Source: Nothophaeocryptopus gaeumannii (lineage: Eukaryota; Ascomycota; Dothideomycetes; Mycosphaerellales; Mycosphaerellaceae). Taken from it: a stretch of DNA of 64,000 nucleotides. Below, one piece after another: positions 12,859 through 23,299 of the stretch (its first letter is position 1; every line of letters begins with the position of its first letter). The notes beneath the pieces are model-generated. The model was given only the letters and a program-made list of their open reading frames with translations. It made no database searches and was not told where the DNA came from. Made by a program: the position numbers and the translations under genes. The stretch lies in contig JASISA010000041.1 of assembly GCA_031771865.1 (NCBI GenBank), forward strand, positions 682,001 through 746,000, read 5' to 3'.

Positions 12859-14589
12859 ATGGGATCTTACGAGCGGCAATGGTGGAAGGAGGCTATTATC
12901 TATCAAATATACCCGTTCTCATTCAAAGACACAACAGGAAATGGCTGGGGAGATCTCAACGGTATCGTGTCAAAGTTGCCATACCTCAAAGGTCTGGGTA
13001 TCGATGTTCTCTGGCTAAGTCCCATCTATGCCTCCCCAATGAAAGACTGCGGCTACGACATCTCTAACTATGAAGCAATCAACCCGGACTTGGGTACAAT
13101 GGGGGATTTTGATAACTTGGTTCGAGAGACACATCGCTTGGGCCTTAAACTTGTCATGGACCTCGTTGTCAACCATACTTCTGATCAGCACGCTTGGTTT
13201 CAGGACAGCAGAGCTGGTGGCCAGAAGCGGGACTGGTATGTCTGGCAGCCTCCTCAACCGAACAACGCTCGAAACGAGGAACCGAATAATTGGGGAGCAA
13301 TCTTCGGCGGCTCGTGCTGGGAATGGGATGACAGGCGTCAAGCTTACTATCTACATGTCTTTGATGTCTCGCAGCCAGACCTCAACTGGGAGAACCCATC
13401 AGTCCGCGACGCTGTCTGGAAAATCATGGATTTCTGGCTGGACAAGGGTTGTGATGGATTCCGTATGGATGTCATCAACTGCATCTCCAAAGAGCCCGGC
13501 TTTCCCGATGTGCCCGTCACGAATTCTCATGAGAAGTACCAGTATGGGTTGAGGTATCGATTCAATGGACCAAGGGTGCAGGAGTACTTGGCGGAGATGT
13601 ATGAACGGGTCTTGAAGCCACGAGCGCAACAGCGGAAAGAAGCCATTTTCACTGTAGGTGAAATGCCAGGTATCGCCAGCCCGGAGCAAGCCATTGTCCA
13701 CACCAAAGGCGGCATTCCATTGCAGATGATCTTCCACTTCGAGCATATGTACATCGACCACCAGCCTGGTAAGACTTGCTTTCATCAACGACAATGGAAG
13801 CTGCCAGAATTGAAGGCCATCCTTGGTGGCTTCATGAAGTACGGGCAAGAACATGATGGCTGGGACAGCTTGTATCTCGAGAACCATGACCAGCCTCGCA
13901 TTGTATCTCGATGGACGAACGACGAGCAGTATCGTGCCGTGGCTGCAAAAATGCTGGCAATGTTTCACGTAATGGGTCGCGGAACTGTGTACATCTATCA
14001 AGGACAGGAGATCGGCATGGCAAACGCTCGGCAGTGGAAGTTTGAGGAGCTGAGAGATCTCGAGGAGATCAATCATCACGACGCTGTCAAGGCGACCCGC
14101 AAGCCTGGAGCAGATATGGGAGATGTCTTGAAAGACATTCAACGCATCGGCCGAGACAACTCTCGTATGCCTGTGTCTTGGGACGATTCCCCCAATGCGG
14201 GATTCGGCTCTGGCGAGCCGTGGATCAAGGTGAACGATGATTATAAGGAATGGAATGTCGCTTCTCAAACAAACAACGATGACAGCGTCCTGAGCTTCTG
14301 GCGAAAGCTTCTGATGTTGAGAAAGAGAGAGCTTACGCTGGTGTACGGCAAGTTCGAGATATTGGACGAGCCGTCTGAGGTGGTGTATGCATACAGTCGC
14401 TCCTCAGACGAGAAGTGCTTTGTCGTTGCCTGTTCCTTCACCGCGAATAATGTACAGTGGGAATGCCCGGTTGAGCTTGGAGATCTGATACTGTCAAACT
14501 ATCCGGCACTGACAAGCGAAGGGACACAGTTAAGGCTTATGAATCTGAGGCCATTTGAGTCTCGGCTCTACTGCAAGCACCAATGTTGA
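12859..14589 (+). CDS. Alpha-glucosidase / oligo-1,6-glucosidase (GH13)
   Basis: The enzyme hydrolyses terminal alpha-glucosidic bonds of maltose or isomaltose-type sugars, probably in the cytosol since no signal peptide is visible. The frame is open from an ATG at 12709, but the ATG at 12859 gives a protein starting MGSYERQWWKEAIIYQIYP, the normal GH13 start; it would be 576 residues. Conserved regions are complete. DLVVNHTS is region I, and GFRMDVIN carries the nucleophile Asp (254 from the upstream ATG). VGEMPG carries the acid/base Glu (318) and ENHDQPR the third carboxylate (394). The gene is intronless. Its start lies only 183 bp from the transposon edge at 12676. The sugar permease follows on the same strand, suggesting joint use in maltose uptake and hydrolysis. 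Confidence 0.93.
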   Translation: MGSYERQWWKEAIIYQIYPFSFKDTTGNGWGDLNGIVSKLPYLKGLGIDVLWLSPIYASPMKDCGYDISNYEAINPDLGTMGDFDNLVRETHRLGLKLVMDLVVNHTSDQHAWFQDSRAGGQKRDWYVWQPPQPNNARNEEPNNWGAIFGGSCWEWDDRRQAYYLHVFDVSQPDLNWENPSVRDAVWKIMDFWLDKGCDGFRMDVINCISKEPGFPDVPVTNSHEKYQYGLRYRFNGPRVQEYLAEMYERVLKPRAQQRKEAIFTVGEMPGIASPEQAIVHTKGGIPLQMIFHFEHMYIDHQPGKTCFHQRQWKLPELKAILGGFMKYGQEHDGWDSLYLENHDQPRIVSRWTNDEQYRAVAAKMLAMFHVMGRGTVYIYQGQEIGMANARQWKFEELRDLEEINHHDAVKATRKPGADMGDVLKDIQRIGRDNSRMPVSWDDSPNAGFGSGEPWIKVNDDYKEWNVASQTNNDDSVLSFWRKLLMLRKRELTLVYGKFEILDEPSEVVYAYSRSSDEKCFVVACSFTANNVQWECPVELGDLILSNYPALTSEGTQLRLMNLRPFESRLYCKHQC

Positions 14590-15012
14590 TGCTTATCAAC
14601 TACCGTATGTCCATATGCCAGAGCTTTGGGCCCATTCGCCACAGCATCGACACTCGTTCGATTGACACACTTCTATTCTTCTTCTTCGCCATCTATTTCT
14701 GCGATTGAAGCTTCATCGGCGCGCGCTGGGGTTGCATGGAGCAGCTCCTTCCTGTTTGGGTCTACTGTCGCAAAGAGCGCTTGACTTGAACAGGCCTAGG
14801 GGCGCTTTAGGACGGTGGTAGGATTGTGTAGGACGAATCCTTGCGCCACAGGAGATTGCCCAGACGAGGGATACGGATCTCTTATCAGTTCCTTAGGCTC
14901 GGTCAACCCGTGAAGAATAGTGAGCACTATGCGAAGTGAGCCTTATCAGTTGTACAAGTGCTTATAGACTACGCGTAGTGGTTACCGGCTCGCGCCCACT
15001 CCTTTCTCTCCC
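14590..15012. other. Intergenic region upstream of the sugar permease
   Basis: About 420 bp lie between the glucosidase stop and the permease ATG. I see no reading frame of note and no clear repeat. It should contain the glucosidase terminator and the permease promoter. Confidence 0.5.
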
Positions 15013-16695
15013 TTGACTAACGTTAGCATGAAACAAGAACAAGGCGATCAGAACATGGGAAAGAGAAATGAAGCCACAATGGCCACCGGCAGTCACGACG
15101 ATACTTCAATCCGCAGAGGCGAAGTCGTCGCTCTCGACCAAGCCCAGCAAGCAACGCAGCTCCAGCACGACATCTCGCTTTCAGATGCCCTCCATCTGTA
15201 CCGGCCAGCAATCGCTTGGTCGTTTCTCTTCTCGTTGGGCGTCGTCATGGCCGGCTTCGATCCGCAGCTTGTCGGCACACTCGTCGCCATACCCACGTTC
15301 CAGAGGCAGTTCGGCAAGCCGGTCGGTAATGGAAGCTACGCAATTGCAGCGCAATGGCAATCGGCGTTCAATCTCGGTGTACCTGTTGGGCAGGTCGTTG
15401 GAGCCTTGGGCGTTGGTATCCCACTGGATCGCTTTGGGCGACGTCTGACGCTGGCTGGATGTTGTCTCATCACTTGCATCGCTGTGGCCCTCCAATCGTC
15501 CGCGCAGAACAAGCCACAGATCCTTGTGGCAGAGCTGGTGAATGGGATTGTGCTAGGAGCATACCCAGTGATCGCACCGACATACATTTCTGAGGTAACA
15601 CCAGTCGTCTTTCGAGGCGTTGCGGCTGCTTTCGTCAACCTCTCGTTCGTCATCGGCCAGCTTGTCGCCAGCGGTGTACTAGCAGGGACGCAGGGTCGGT
15701 CTGATCGCTGGAGCTACGACATCCCATTCTTGGTCCAGTTCGTATTCCCGGTCATCATTCTTGCTATGCTTCCTTTCTGTCCTGAAAGCCCGTGGCATCT
15801 AGTTCGTAAAGGCAAACATGAGAAGGCTGAGAGAGCGCTGAAACGTCTCTCACACTCACGCGTAGACTCAGCAGCCGCGCTCGCCCAAATCAAACTCACC
15901 ACTGCGCTAGAACAGGAAGAAGAGCGCTCTGAGACGTTCATTGACTGCTGGCGCGGTACAAATCGAAGGCGCACCATCATCTCGACTGTGGTATATGCCA
16001 TCCAGCCTCTTGCGGGGAACTTTCTCGTCATCGGATACGCCGTCTACTTCTTCGAGCTTGCAGGTCTGGCCACCAGCGATGCGTTCAACCTAGGTGTGGG
16101 TTTACTGGCCGTCGGTTTCGTCGGAACCTGTTTATCTTGGCCACTGATCAACACTGTTGGCCGGCGTCGCATCTACAACTACGGCTTGGTGCTTCTCGTG
16201 ATCCTGTTATTCCTCATCGCTATCCTCGATGTTGTTCCCAATCTATCTAGCCAACTGACGATCAGTTGGGTGCAATCCTCGCTCATGGTTGTGTACAACT
16301 TCTTCTACGACCTCACCATAGGGCCGCTATGTTTTGTCATCATTAGTGAGACATCTTCCTCGAAGCTGCGTGGCAAGACCATCGCCATTGCGACTACTGT
16401 CAATGCGTTGATCAACGTCGCATGTGCGGTAGGCATTCCGTACGCCATCAATCCGGATCAAGGAAATCTTAAGGGCAAGCTGGCATTCGTGTTCTTCGGA
16501 CTGTCTGTTCCATGTGTCGTCTGGTGTTTCCTCGCGCTGCCCGAAACGAAAGGGCGCACGTTCGATGAACTGGACACAATGTTCTTGCGTGGCATACGCA
16601 CGCGCGATTTCAAGACGTACATAGTCGAAGAGTGGGCCGATCGAGACAGCTTCCCAAAGGTCAATAAGGAAGCAGCAGCTGCGGATGAGTTGTAA
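15013..16695 (+). CDS. MFS sugar transporter, maltose/alpha-glucoside permease type
   Basis: This is a 560-residue major facilitator of the sugar porter family, expected in the plasma membrane with 12 helices. An N-terminal polar tail of about 65 residues precedes the first helix (SFLFSLGVVMAGFD). Family marks include LDRFGRR after helix 2, PESPWHLVRKGK before the central loop, GRRR after helix 8 and PETKGRTFDELD after helix 12. A central loop of about 60 charged residues separates the halves. An in-frame ATG at 15028 or 15055 could also be used. Placement after the alpha-glucosidase supports a disaccharide substrate, but specificity cannot be read from sequence. No intron is needed. Confidence 0.92.
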   Translation: MTNVSMKQEQGDQNMGKRNEATMATGSHDDTSIRRGEVVALDQAQQATQLQHDISLSDALHLYRPAIAWSFLFSLGVVMAGFDPQLVGTLVAIPTFQRQFGKPVGNGSYAIAAQWQSAFNLGVPVGQVVGALGVGIPLDRFGRRLTLAGCCLITCIAVALQSSAQNKPQILVAELVNGIVLGAYPVIAPTYISEVTPVVFRGVAAAFVNLSFVIGQLVASGVLAGTQGRSDRWSYDIPFLVQFVFPVIILAMLPFCPESPWHLVRKGKHEKAERALKRLSHSRVDSAAALAQIKLTTALEQEEERSETFIDCWRGTNRRRTIISTVVYAIQPLAGNFLVIGYAVYFFELAGLATSDAFNLGVGLLAVGFVGTCLSWPLINTVGRRRIYNYGLVLLVILLFLIAILDVVPNLSSQLTISWVQSSLMVVYNFFYDLTIGPLCFVIISETSSSKLRGKTIAIATTVNALINVACAVGIPYAINPDQGNLKGKLAFVFFGLSVPCVVWCFLALPETKGRTFDELDTMFLRGIRTRDFKTYIVEEWADRDSFPKVNKEAAAADEL

Positions 16696-16779
16696 ACATG
16701 CTTTAAAATGTCTGTTCTAGATCTCACGCTCCAGACACTGAACTTCTTGCTACCTCCCGACATGTCTCAGGCAAGGGTC

Positions 16780-17757
16780 TTAAAGTCGAAGCAGTTTCTT
16801 GGCGTTTGCAGACGCGAATTGCTCCAACTCAAGGGAGGACAGAAGTCCACTCCTTGCAACTTCTTCGATGAACGCCCAGCCCTTGGCGCTGCCGGAAAAT
16901 GGCGTATCGATGCTGTACATGATATGCTCAAATGGCGTGACTTTCATCAGCATGTCCAGCGTCCTGACACTGAAAATGGCGCTACTCGTCACCCAAATAT
17001 TCTTCTCCCACACCTCTTTGAAACTCAACCCATCTCTTTGAAAGAACTTCTGTCCATTAACGATTCGATCGATCATCATAGGAACCATCTCGCCCATATG
17101 GCCAATGACAATTTTCAGCTTCGGAAAGCGGTCGAACAAGCCCGCAGCAAACAGCTTGACGACATGTAGACCCGTATTCTCATGCCAACCCCAGGCACCA
17201 GTAGCCAGAATAATCGCAGCGGCCTCGGGATAGTTGCCGCGAAATCTATGCTCAATGACCGAGTCAGGTGCTGGGGCCGGATGGATGTAGATCGGAACGT
17301 CAAGGCGCTCTGCGACCTCAAAGACTGGCCAGAACTTCTCATCGTCGTAGTGGGTCATGTCCGGAAGATGATTATCGATCATTGCGCCCAGCAAGCCGAG
17401 TTCTGTGACTGCCCTCTCCAGTTCTTGGCTTGCCTCGATGGGATTGGCCATACACAGCGCAGCAAAGCCGCCGAGGCGAGTTGGGTGTTTGCTGATGGCC
17501 TTTGCGAGCTCATCGTTCGCGGCGCGTGTTTTGGAGGGATCGGCTTGATTGGCAATGCCAGAGACTTGGGACAGAACTTGGAAGTCAACATGGCCACCGT
17601 CCAGGTCTGCAATGCGATTCTCGTCAAGGTCACGTAGGCGTTTGCGGACTGTTGGGAAGACGTTCCAAATCTCCTCGTAGGATGGGTGGTCATCGCCCAA
17701 ACTTGGCAAAGCGGCGTGCTCTTCCAATGTAACACATCCACTGGGTAGCTGGGCCAT
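16780..17757 (-). CDS. Amidohydrolase-2 family enzyme (ACMSD / dihydroxybenzoate decarboxylase-like)
   Basis: This is a 325-residue TIM-barrel metal enzyme of the group that includes ACMSD and fungal 2,3-dihydroxybenzoate and salicylate decarboxylases. The frame extends upstream to 17841, but the ATG at 17757 (MAQLPSGCVTLEEH) places the conserved LEEH near the N-terminus, as in the family. Other metal and active-site marks are YIHPAPAP, IGHMGEMVP and the late SIDTPF segment with its Asp. The reaction is probably non-oxidative decarboxylation of an aromatic acid, though hydrolysis cannot be excluded. It is convergent with the permease, with only 84 bp between their stop codons. No intron is needed. 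Confidence 0.85.
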   Translation of the reverse strand: MAQLPSGCVTLEEHAALPSLGDDHPSYEEIWNVFPTVRKRLRDLDENRIADLDGGHVDFQVLSQVSGIANQADPSKTRAANDELAKAISKHPTRLGGFAALCMANPIEASQELERAVTELGLLGAMIDNHLPDMTHYDDEKFWPVFEVAERLDVPIYIHPAPAPDSVIEHRFRGNYPEAAAIILATGAWGWHENTGLHVVKLFAAGLFDRFPKLKIVIGHMGEMVPMMIDRIVNGQKFFQRDGLSFKEVWEKNIWVTSSAIFSVRTLDMLMKVTPFEHIMYSIDTPFSGSAKGWAFIEEVARSGLLSSLELEQFASANAKKLLRL

Positions 17758-17988
17758 CTTGAATAAGGATGCTTTGTCAAAATTGTGTTGATACAATCGC
17801 AGGATAGAACTGATCCGAGTGTCTTTTATATGGCGTCCCATCCAATTCGCACGGTGATAACAGCCAGCATGTCCGGTTGAACGAAGAAGCTTCGGCGAAT
17901 TTGGTAATGTGTTCGGCGATCTCTCTTGGGCGTCCAGCCTGGTCAGTCATCACTGCCAGCGATCCAGCAAATTTCTCTGATTGCCCAT

Positions 17989-19527
17989 TCAAAGTTCTGT
18001 GTCAAACTGGAAGATGGCCGGGAACCGCGTGGGCTGGGTAGACGCGGACCGTTTCGAGGACCCATCTGACTCAGTCACCCCTTGGCTTGGCTGCTCAGAC
18101 CTGATCTGCTTCCACAGTGTCTTGACCTCCTCCTCTTTCTGAGGCTGAACGGAAATAGCAAACGACGCAAGTCCTGGAGGCGAGTTACACCGAGCATCTG
18201 ACAAACGTCCTTGACGGCTTCCAGAAAGGTGGATGAAGGCATCCGGACTGTATCGTACGGCGTTCGTATATTCGATGTCAAGTGCCCAGAGAAGGCTTTG
18301 GAGATGGCTCTTCTGCTGCCACAATGTCGCAAAGTCAGAAGCAGCCTCAAGTGCTTGAATCATCCTTCCGATTAGCTGCAGTTTGATCGGTCTGTGTTGT
18401 GGAACCCAGAATCAAGCTGCGGACCAAAAGCACAGTTGGAGGGCGGATAGGATCATTTCGACCTCCGCATTTCCTCCAGATGCCCATGCTTCGCCGAGTA
18501 TACTGCAGAGTCGGTAGACTAGATCGTAGAGGATTGACCATGGTGCCACTGGGGCAGTGGTTCGCTCCTCAGCCGCAAAGCATGCTTGATGCATAGATGT
18601 AAAGACCTCAAATACATCTTGCTCCTTCCATCCTCGGCCCGCATCCATCGGAACCAACTTCGCCACCTTCAGGACAACCTTCGCGACTCTTGTATTCGTG
18701 ATGGTACAGGAAGCGGCATGCTGAAGCCTGGAATAGCCGGTCGATACGTCAAGAACGGCTTCCAGCCGAATGCGGTGGAAGTTAACAAGTCGATTCCAGG
18801 ACTCGTCGTCAAGCGCAGTCGACTACACGACTATCTGCGCGGCTTGCATGTGCATCTTGGCAGTCGCAAAGTCTTGATCTCAGAGTGCGACCAATGCCAT
18901 ACCACAACCAGCAAGTGCGGTACCAGCTGAAGGACCAGTTGCGATGTTCTCAATGCCAGAGCGAATGTGCCGTAATACGCAGTTCTTCATGGCATACATC
19001 TTTGCCGAGTTCACCTGGCCAGTCAGGATAGCCTTCTTGTGGGCGACCAGAAGTGGAAGGCATGCAAACGTGCCTTCGTATCCGCTGGCTGAGTTCCATA
19101 TCGTCTGTCCCCAGCTGTGGTTCGCGATTCATACCCAGTTGCCAGAGGACCTGCTGTCAAGTTGGGTAACGGAAAACCATTGGGCTACTTCGCTCAGGTC
19201 CACGAATCCAATGTTGGATTCCAAATCGTACGGATCCTGGAGGTGAAGGTCTGGATCTCCAAGGATGTATCGCACGAGCTGATGAACATCGTGTTCACGG
19301 TCGCCCGACGGCATGGAATGCTGGTCGTTTTCGTGCTTGATGACTCGTCGGGTGTCGTGGAGCTTGGAAGTCGGCCATCTGCACACCAGCTCATCGGAGA
19401 ACTCGTCCGCCGGCAGACCCATAGTCGCGTCGTCCTCGACAGCGCCATGAGGTACCGCGACTTGCATTCTTTGCATACAAATGCCGCGTCGATGTGCGCT
19501 TGGTGACGGGAACAGCTGTAAGATCAC
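17989..19527 (-). pseudogene. Fungal transcription factor pseudogene (Fungal_trans-like domain), four in-frame stops
   Basis: One minus-strand frame runs from 19527 to the stop at 17989, broken only by stops at 19131-19129 (TGA), 18882-18880 (TGA), 18825-18823 (TAG) and 18414-18412 (TGA), with no frameshift. The piece around 19060-18840 reads LLVAHKKAILTGQVNSAKMY, then ENIATGPSAGTALAG, GMALVAL and DFATAKMHMQAAQ. This is the typical fungal transcription factor pattern of residues before an A-x-HMQG-like helix. I could not find an intact Zn2Cys6 cluster upstream. Three of the four stops are TGA, which CGA could give by one C to T change; the TAG could come from CAG. Given its neighbours it may once have regulated sugar use (inference). 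Confidence 0.6.
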
Positions 19528-19833
19528 GGACTCATGCTCCGCCCGACCGTTGTGCTAGCCGTAGTTCCATGGTTCCAACCCAAACATGACACTTGCGGGC
19601 CCGTCAAAGTTCGCCTCGCAACTCAGCCTCAGCACTACTCTGTCCTTTGAGACCACTCATGACACTCCAACGCGGCCGCCTAGAGATCTTGTTATTTTGA
19701 TGCACCAGAATTCAAGCTGCTTCTTCAGCCCTCCAGCGGCCGCATACGTGAGCGGAGCGTTCCACCTCCGCCAGCACAAAACATGAAAACGTCCGTCATG
19801 AGGACCTTGGATGAAATGGTTCTATTCTTGTAT

Positions 19834-20816
19834 CTAGTTGTCGCACATGTCATAGTCGCCGCCACGACCTGTGTGTATACCGCCGGAGACCAGTATATCT
19901 GCGCCGGTCACATACGCAGAAGCGTCGCTAAGAAAGAAGACAGCTGCCGGCGAAACCTCATCAGGTTGTCCTATGCGGCCAAGAGGCGGAGCAGTCTGCA
20001 TCAAGTCGCCACAAGCCTTTGTCGTATGCTCTCTCACTCCTCGTGTCTGATTTGTCTCGATGAAAGCTGGGCTGATGGAGTTGACTCGGATGCCTTTGGG
20101 ACCTAGCTCGGAGGATAGTACTTGCGAGATCATCTTCACGCCACCCTTGCTCATGTTGTAACCTAATAACAACAAATCAGTCAAAGGTCTCGCTTCATTG
20201 GAAAGAGAGGCTGCGACATACCAGTCATCCGATATCCGGGCAGATTACAGTGTGCTGTGATACTCGCGATGAAGACGATACTACCAGGCGTGCCTTGCTT
20301 GAGAATTTGCTTTACCGCGAGCTGTGCAGCGAAAAACGACCCCATCGCCTGTGATCGATTTAGTCCCTTCTTATTGATGCATATCAGAAGCAGATGCTCA
20401 CATTGACTTGAATCACCTTCTCGACCTCTTCCCATTTCTGGTCGACGAAGGGCTTGTCAATGGCGATTCCAGCAGCCGTCACAATACCGTCCAGCTTTCC
20501 CAGCGACGTCACAGCTTTCTCAAAGGCCGCATTCAAGCTTGCCTCGTTGCTGACATCTGCTTGAAAGTACTCTGCTTTCACGCCAAACTGCTTTGACAGA
20601 CCATAAACATCTTCCAAGGGAGTCTCCCGTATATCGAGAACGGCCACATTGCCACCCATCTCGGCAATATCTTTCGTGACTGAGTAACCTGATTTGCGTG
20701 AGTGCAGTCTGTGAAATTTCTCTCATGTCCTACTCACCAATGCCCATAGCACCTCCAGTCACAATGTATGAGCGGCCATCAAGCCGCAGCTTTTGGCTAA
20801 TACTCTTTCCTGCCAT
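19834..20816 (-). CDS. Short-chain dehydrogenase/reductase, polyol/sorbose reductase-like
   Basis: This is an NAD(P)-dependent oxidoreductase of 273 residues in four exons: 20816-20738, 20688-20402, 20348-20222 and 20162-19834. The three introns of 49-59 nt begin GTGAGT, GTGAGC and GTATGT and end in AG, and all junctions keep frame. The start MAGKSISQKLRLDG leads into TGGAMGIG, the dinucleotide-binding loop. GIVTAAGIA replaces the usual NNAG region, and YNMSKGG carries the catalytic Tyr and Lys. The catalytic Ser position, 12 residues before the Tyr gap, appears to be Thr in the SIT triplet. The C-terminal ADILVSGGIHTG is typical of this group. It is divergent from the flavin monooxygenase across 720 bp. 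Confidence 0.88.
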
Positions 20817-21210
20817 CTTCGCACACTTCGGCTGAAATATTTTGCAGGCACTCCCCGCAGCTGCGCTTTGTCTGTCTGTCTCTGCAACAGCTGTTCTATA
20901 CAAAGATAAGTATACTTTCGCTGTTTGGCTGGAGTCTTAGTGTCGTCTTGCAGTACTCATATCACACCGAGTATCCCCCGGCAGGAAAGATAGCGAAATC
21001 AGCCTCGGGCCGGGACTTGTCAAGGGCGATCTTCTCCTTGCCACTATCCCGGTACATACATCCAAATCAAGTTGGTGACATCTTGGCGCTGCAGGTACCG
21101 CATCTCTATCAGAGTTTACCGGATCGTTAATCTCAAGAGCGGCAAAAGCGGGTCGGAGGGAGGAGAGGAAGATGGAGAAGGAGGTGCAGACTTTGCGGGG
21201 TGTCGGTATG

Positions 21211-21259
<49 letters not shown>

Positions 21260-21538
21260 TTCGGTCCGCGCACAAACAAGCGAGACGGCTCCAGACCGAT
21301 CCCTGCAGCACCCACCAGCCGAGATGTGCACGGTGGTGGCGGGAGCATGCCAATGGCTTCATGCACCTTATCAAGAAGAGGGAGATAGTCGGTACTTTAT
21401 ATCTATCAGGACGGCGGCGAGTCGTGTGCATCGTGAGTAGATATCAACGAAGTCAGCACACGCACTACAGATCGCTCGAACTTCAACGTCGAGAAAGCCG
21501 AGCTGTCTCTCTGGGAGAGTTTCCGCGTTGTATCCAAC
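20817..21538. promoter_or_regulatory. Divergent promoter region of the SDR and FMO genes
   Basis: This 722-bp interval separates the two divergent start codons, so it should hold both promoters. It contains a (GGTGTC)n hexanucleotide tract at 21201-21260 and no convincing gene. Frames across the repeat are only repeat translations (GVGVGV, DTDTDT, RHRHRH). Confidence 0.6.
21201..21260. repeat. (GGTGTC)n hexanucleotide microsatellite
   Basis: About nine tandem GGTGTC units with two variant units at the left end. It lies about 280 bp upstream of the FMO start, within the shared promoter interval. Confidence 0.9.
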
Positions 21539-23299
21539 ATGGCCGAAGAGTGTGACATGGTAGTCATCGGTGCGGGTAAGCCATGCATTTCAGGCCCCAA
21601 CAGTCTCAGTGTTGAGAATTGAGTACGTCCGTGACGATTGAGCTGACCCACGACATCAGGCTGGTTCGGCCTCGCAGCCGCAAAGACATACCTTGAACTT
21701 CATCCTACCGAAGACATACTGGTGCTAGAGGCAGAGAGCAGTTGTGGGGGGACATGGTCCGAGAATCGTCTCTATGCTGGTCTCAAGAGCAACAACCTCC
21801 ATGGATCTTACGAGTATCCCGACTTTCCACTGGTACCAGAGGAGTACGGCATCACGCACGACGACCACATTCCTGGCAGGGTACTGCACAGATATCTTAC
21901 GAACTTCGCCAAGAAGTTCGGGGTATTCTCAAGGGCAAGGTTCAACACGAAGGTCGAATCTCTGGAACCAGCGTCCGAGGGAGGATGGAACATCACAGCG
22001 GTGACCTCTGGAGAGAGGGAGACTACCATTCACACGAAGAAGGTGATAGTGGGCACTGGATTGACCTCACAACCTAACTTCCCGGCCTACCCAGGAGCTG
22101 AGACCTTTAATGCGCCGTACTTTCACGCCAAAGACTTTTGCCGTCAAGGAGCTACTCTCACGCAGGCGAAGAGAGCTGTCATCGTGGGTGGTGGCAAATC
22201 CGCAATGGACGTGGCTTTCGCATACGCCAATGAGGGTGTCGAGGTGGACATGGTCATTCGACCAAGCGGAAATGGTCCTGTTTGGATTTCTTACCCATAC
22301 GTGATGGGCGGAAAGCGATTAGAGCAACTCCTACACGTCCGTTGGATGGGATGGTTCAGTCCATGTCCGTGGGGCGGTGAAGATGGATGGTCGTGGCCGC
22401 GGAGATTCCTCCATGGCACTGCAATTGGACGCTTAATTGTCGACAAGTTTTGGGGCGCCCTCGGAGGCGAGGTCGTTACTGCGAACGGGTACGACACCAA
22501 CCCGGAGCTTGCCAAACTCAAGCCTTGGAACTCGGCTTTCTGGATCGGTAGCGGTCTCAGCATTCACAACTATGACCGAGACTTTTTCGATATGATCAAG
22601 AGAGGCGAGGTCAAGATTCACAGTGCCGATGTCGAACGTCTCACCGATCATACCGTACACCTCAGTGGCGGAGAAGAGCTGCCTGCAGATGTCCTTGTGT
22701 GTTCAACGGGTTGGAAAAAGGAGCCCTCGATCCGCTTCCTCAACTTTGGCACAGCCGGCATCGGCCTTAAGCAAACACCCACCGAGCAAGCCGCACTGGT
22801 CACAAAATACGACGAAGAGATTCTCAGCCAGTTCCCACGTCTCAGAGCACAGCCGACACTCAACTTCAAGCCGAAGAACGACCCTTACCGTCTGTATAGA
22901 TTCATGGTTCCTCCAGCTCGTGTCAGCGACCGCAACATCGCCTTCGCGGGAATGGTCAGCTCAGTCTCAACCTCAATTTGCGCCTCTGTTCAAGCTCTCT
23001 GGATATCAGCGTTCCTTGACAATCGTCTTGCAAGAGTTCCCACATCCGAGGAGGATGTCACAAAAGAGATCATGCTTCACACTCAATGGGGCAAGTGGCG
23101 GTATCCGTGTGGTTATGGTGCTAGCTTGCCTGACTTCGTCTTTGATGCCATTCCGTATGTCGATTTGATGGTGAAAGATTTAGGACTCAAGCCGAATCGA
23201 AAGCAGGGGTGGGCGGATGTGACTGTGCCTTACGGGCCGCCAGACTACAAGGGATTGGTTGACGAGTGGGTTGAGACTAAAGCGCCGATGAACTCATGA
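21539..23299 (+). CDS. Flavin-containing monooxygenase
   Basis: This is an FAD and NADPH enzyme that should oxygenate a soft nucleophile (N or S) or perform a Baeyer-Villiger-type step. Two exons, 21539-21575 and 21660-23299, are joined across an 84-nt intron (GTAAGC...CATCAG), giving 558 residues. The spliced start restores the FAD motif as MVVIGAGWFGLAAAK near residues 8-22, split by the intron. The LEAESSCGGTW stretch, the SYEYPDFPL segment and the NADPH motif IVGGGKSAMD (about residue 190) all fit the FMO family. VLVCSTGWK near 360 is the late family motif. It lies divergent from the SDR and upstream of the alpha/beta-hydrolase fusion gene, hinting at a shared degradative or modifying pathway. 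Confidence 0.9.

Noticed and set aside
13399..14268. 289-residue antisense frame
   Set aside because: Shadow of the alpha-glucosidase, whose catalytic motifs are all in the sense frame.
20937..21431. 164-residue Thr/Pro-rich frame, and similar frames in the same place
   Set aside because: Generated by the GGTGTC repeat read in different frames.
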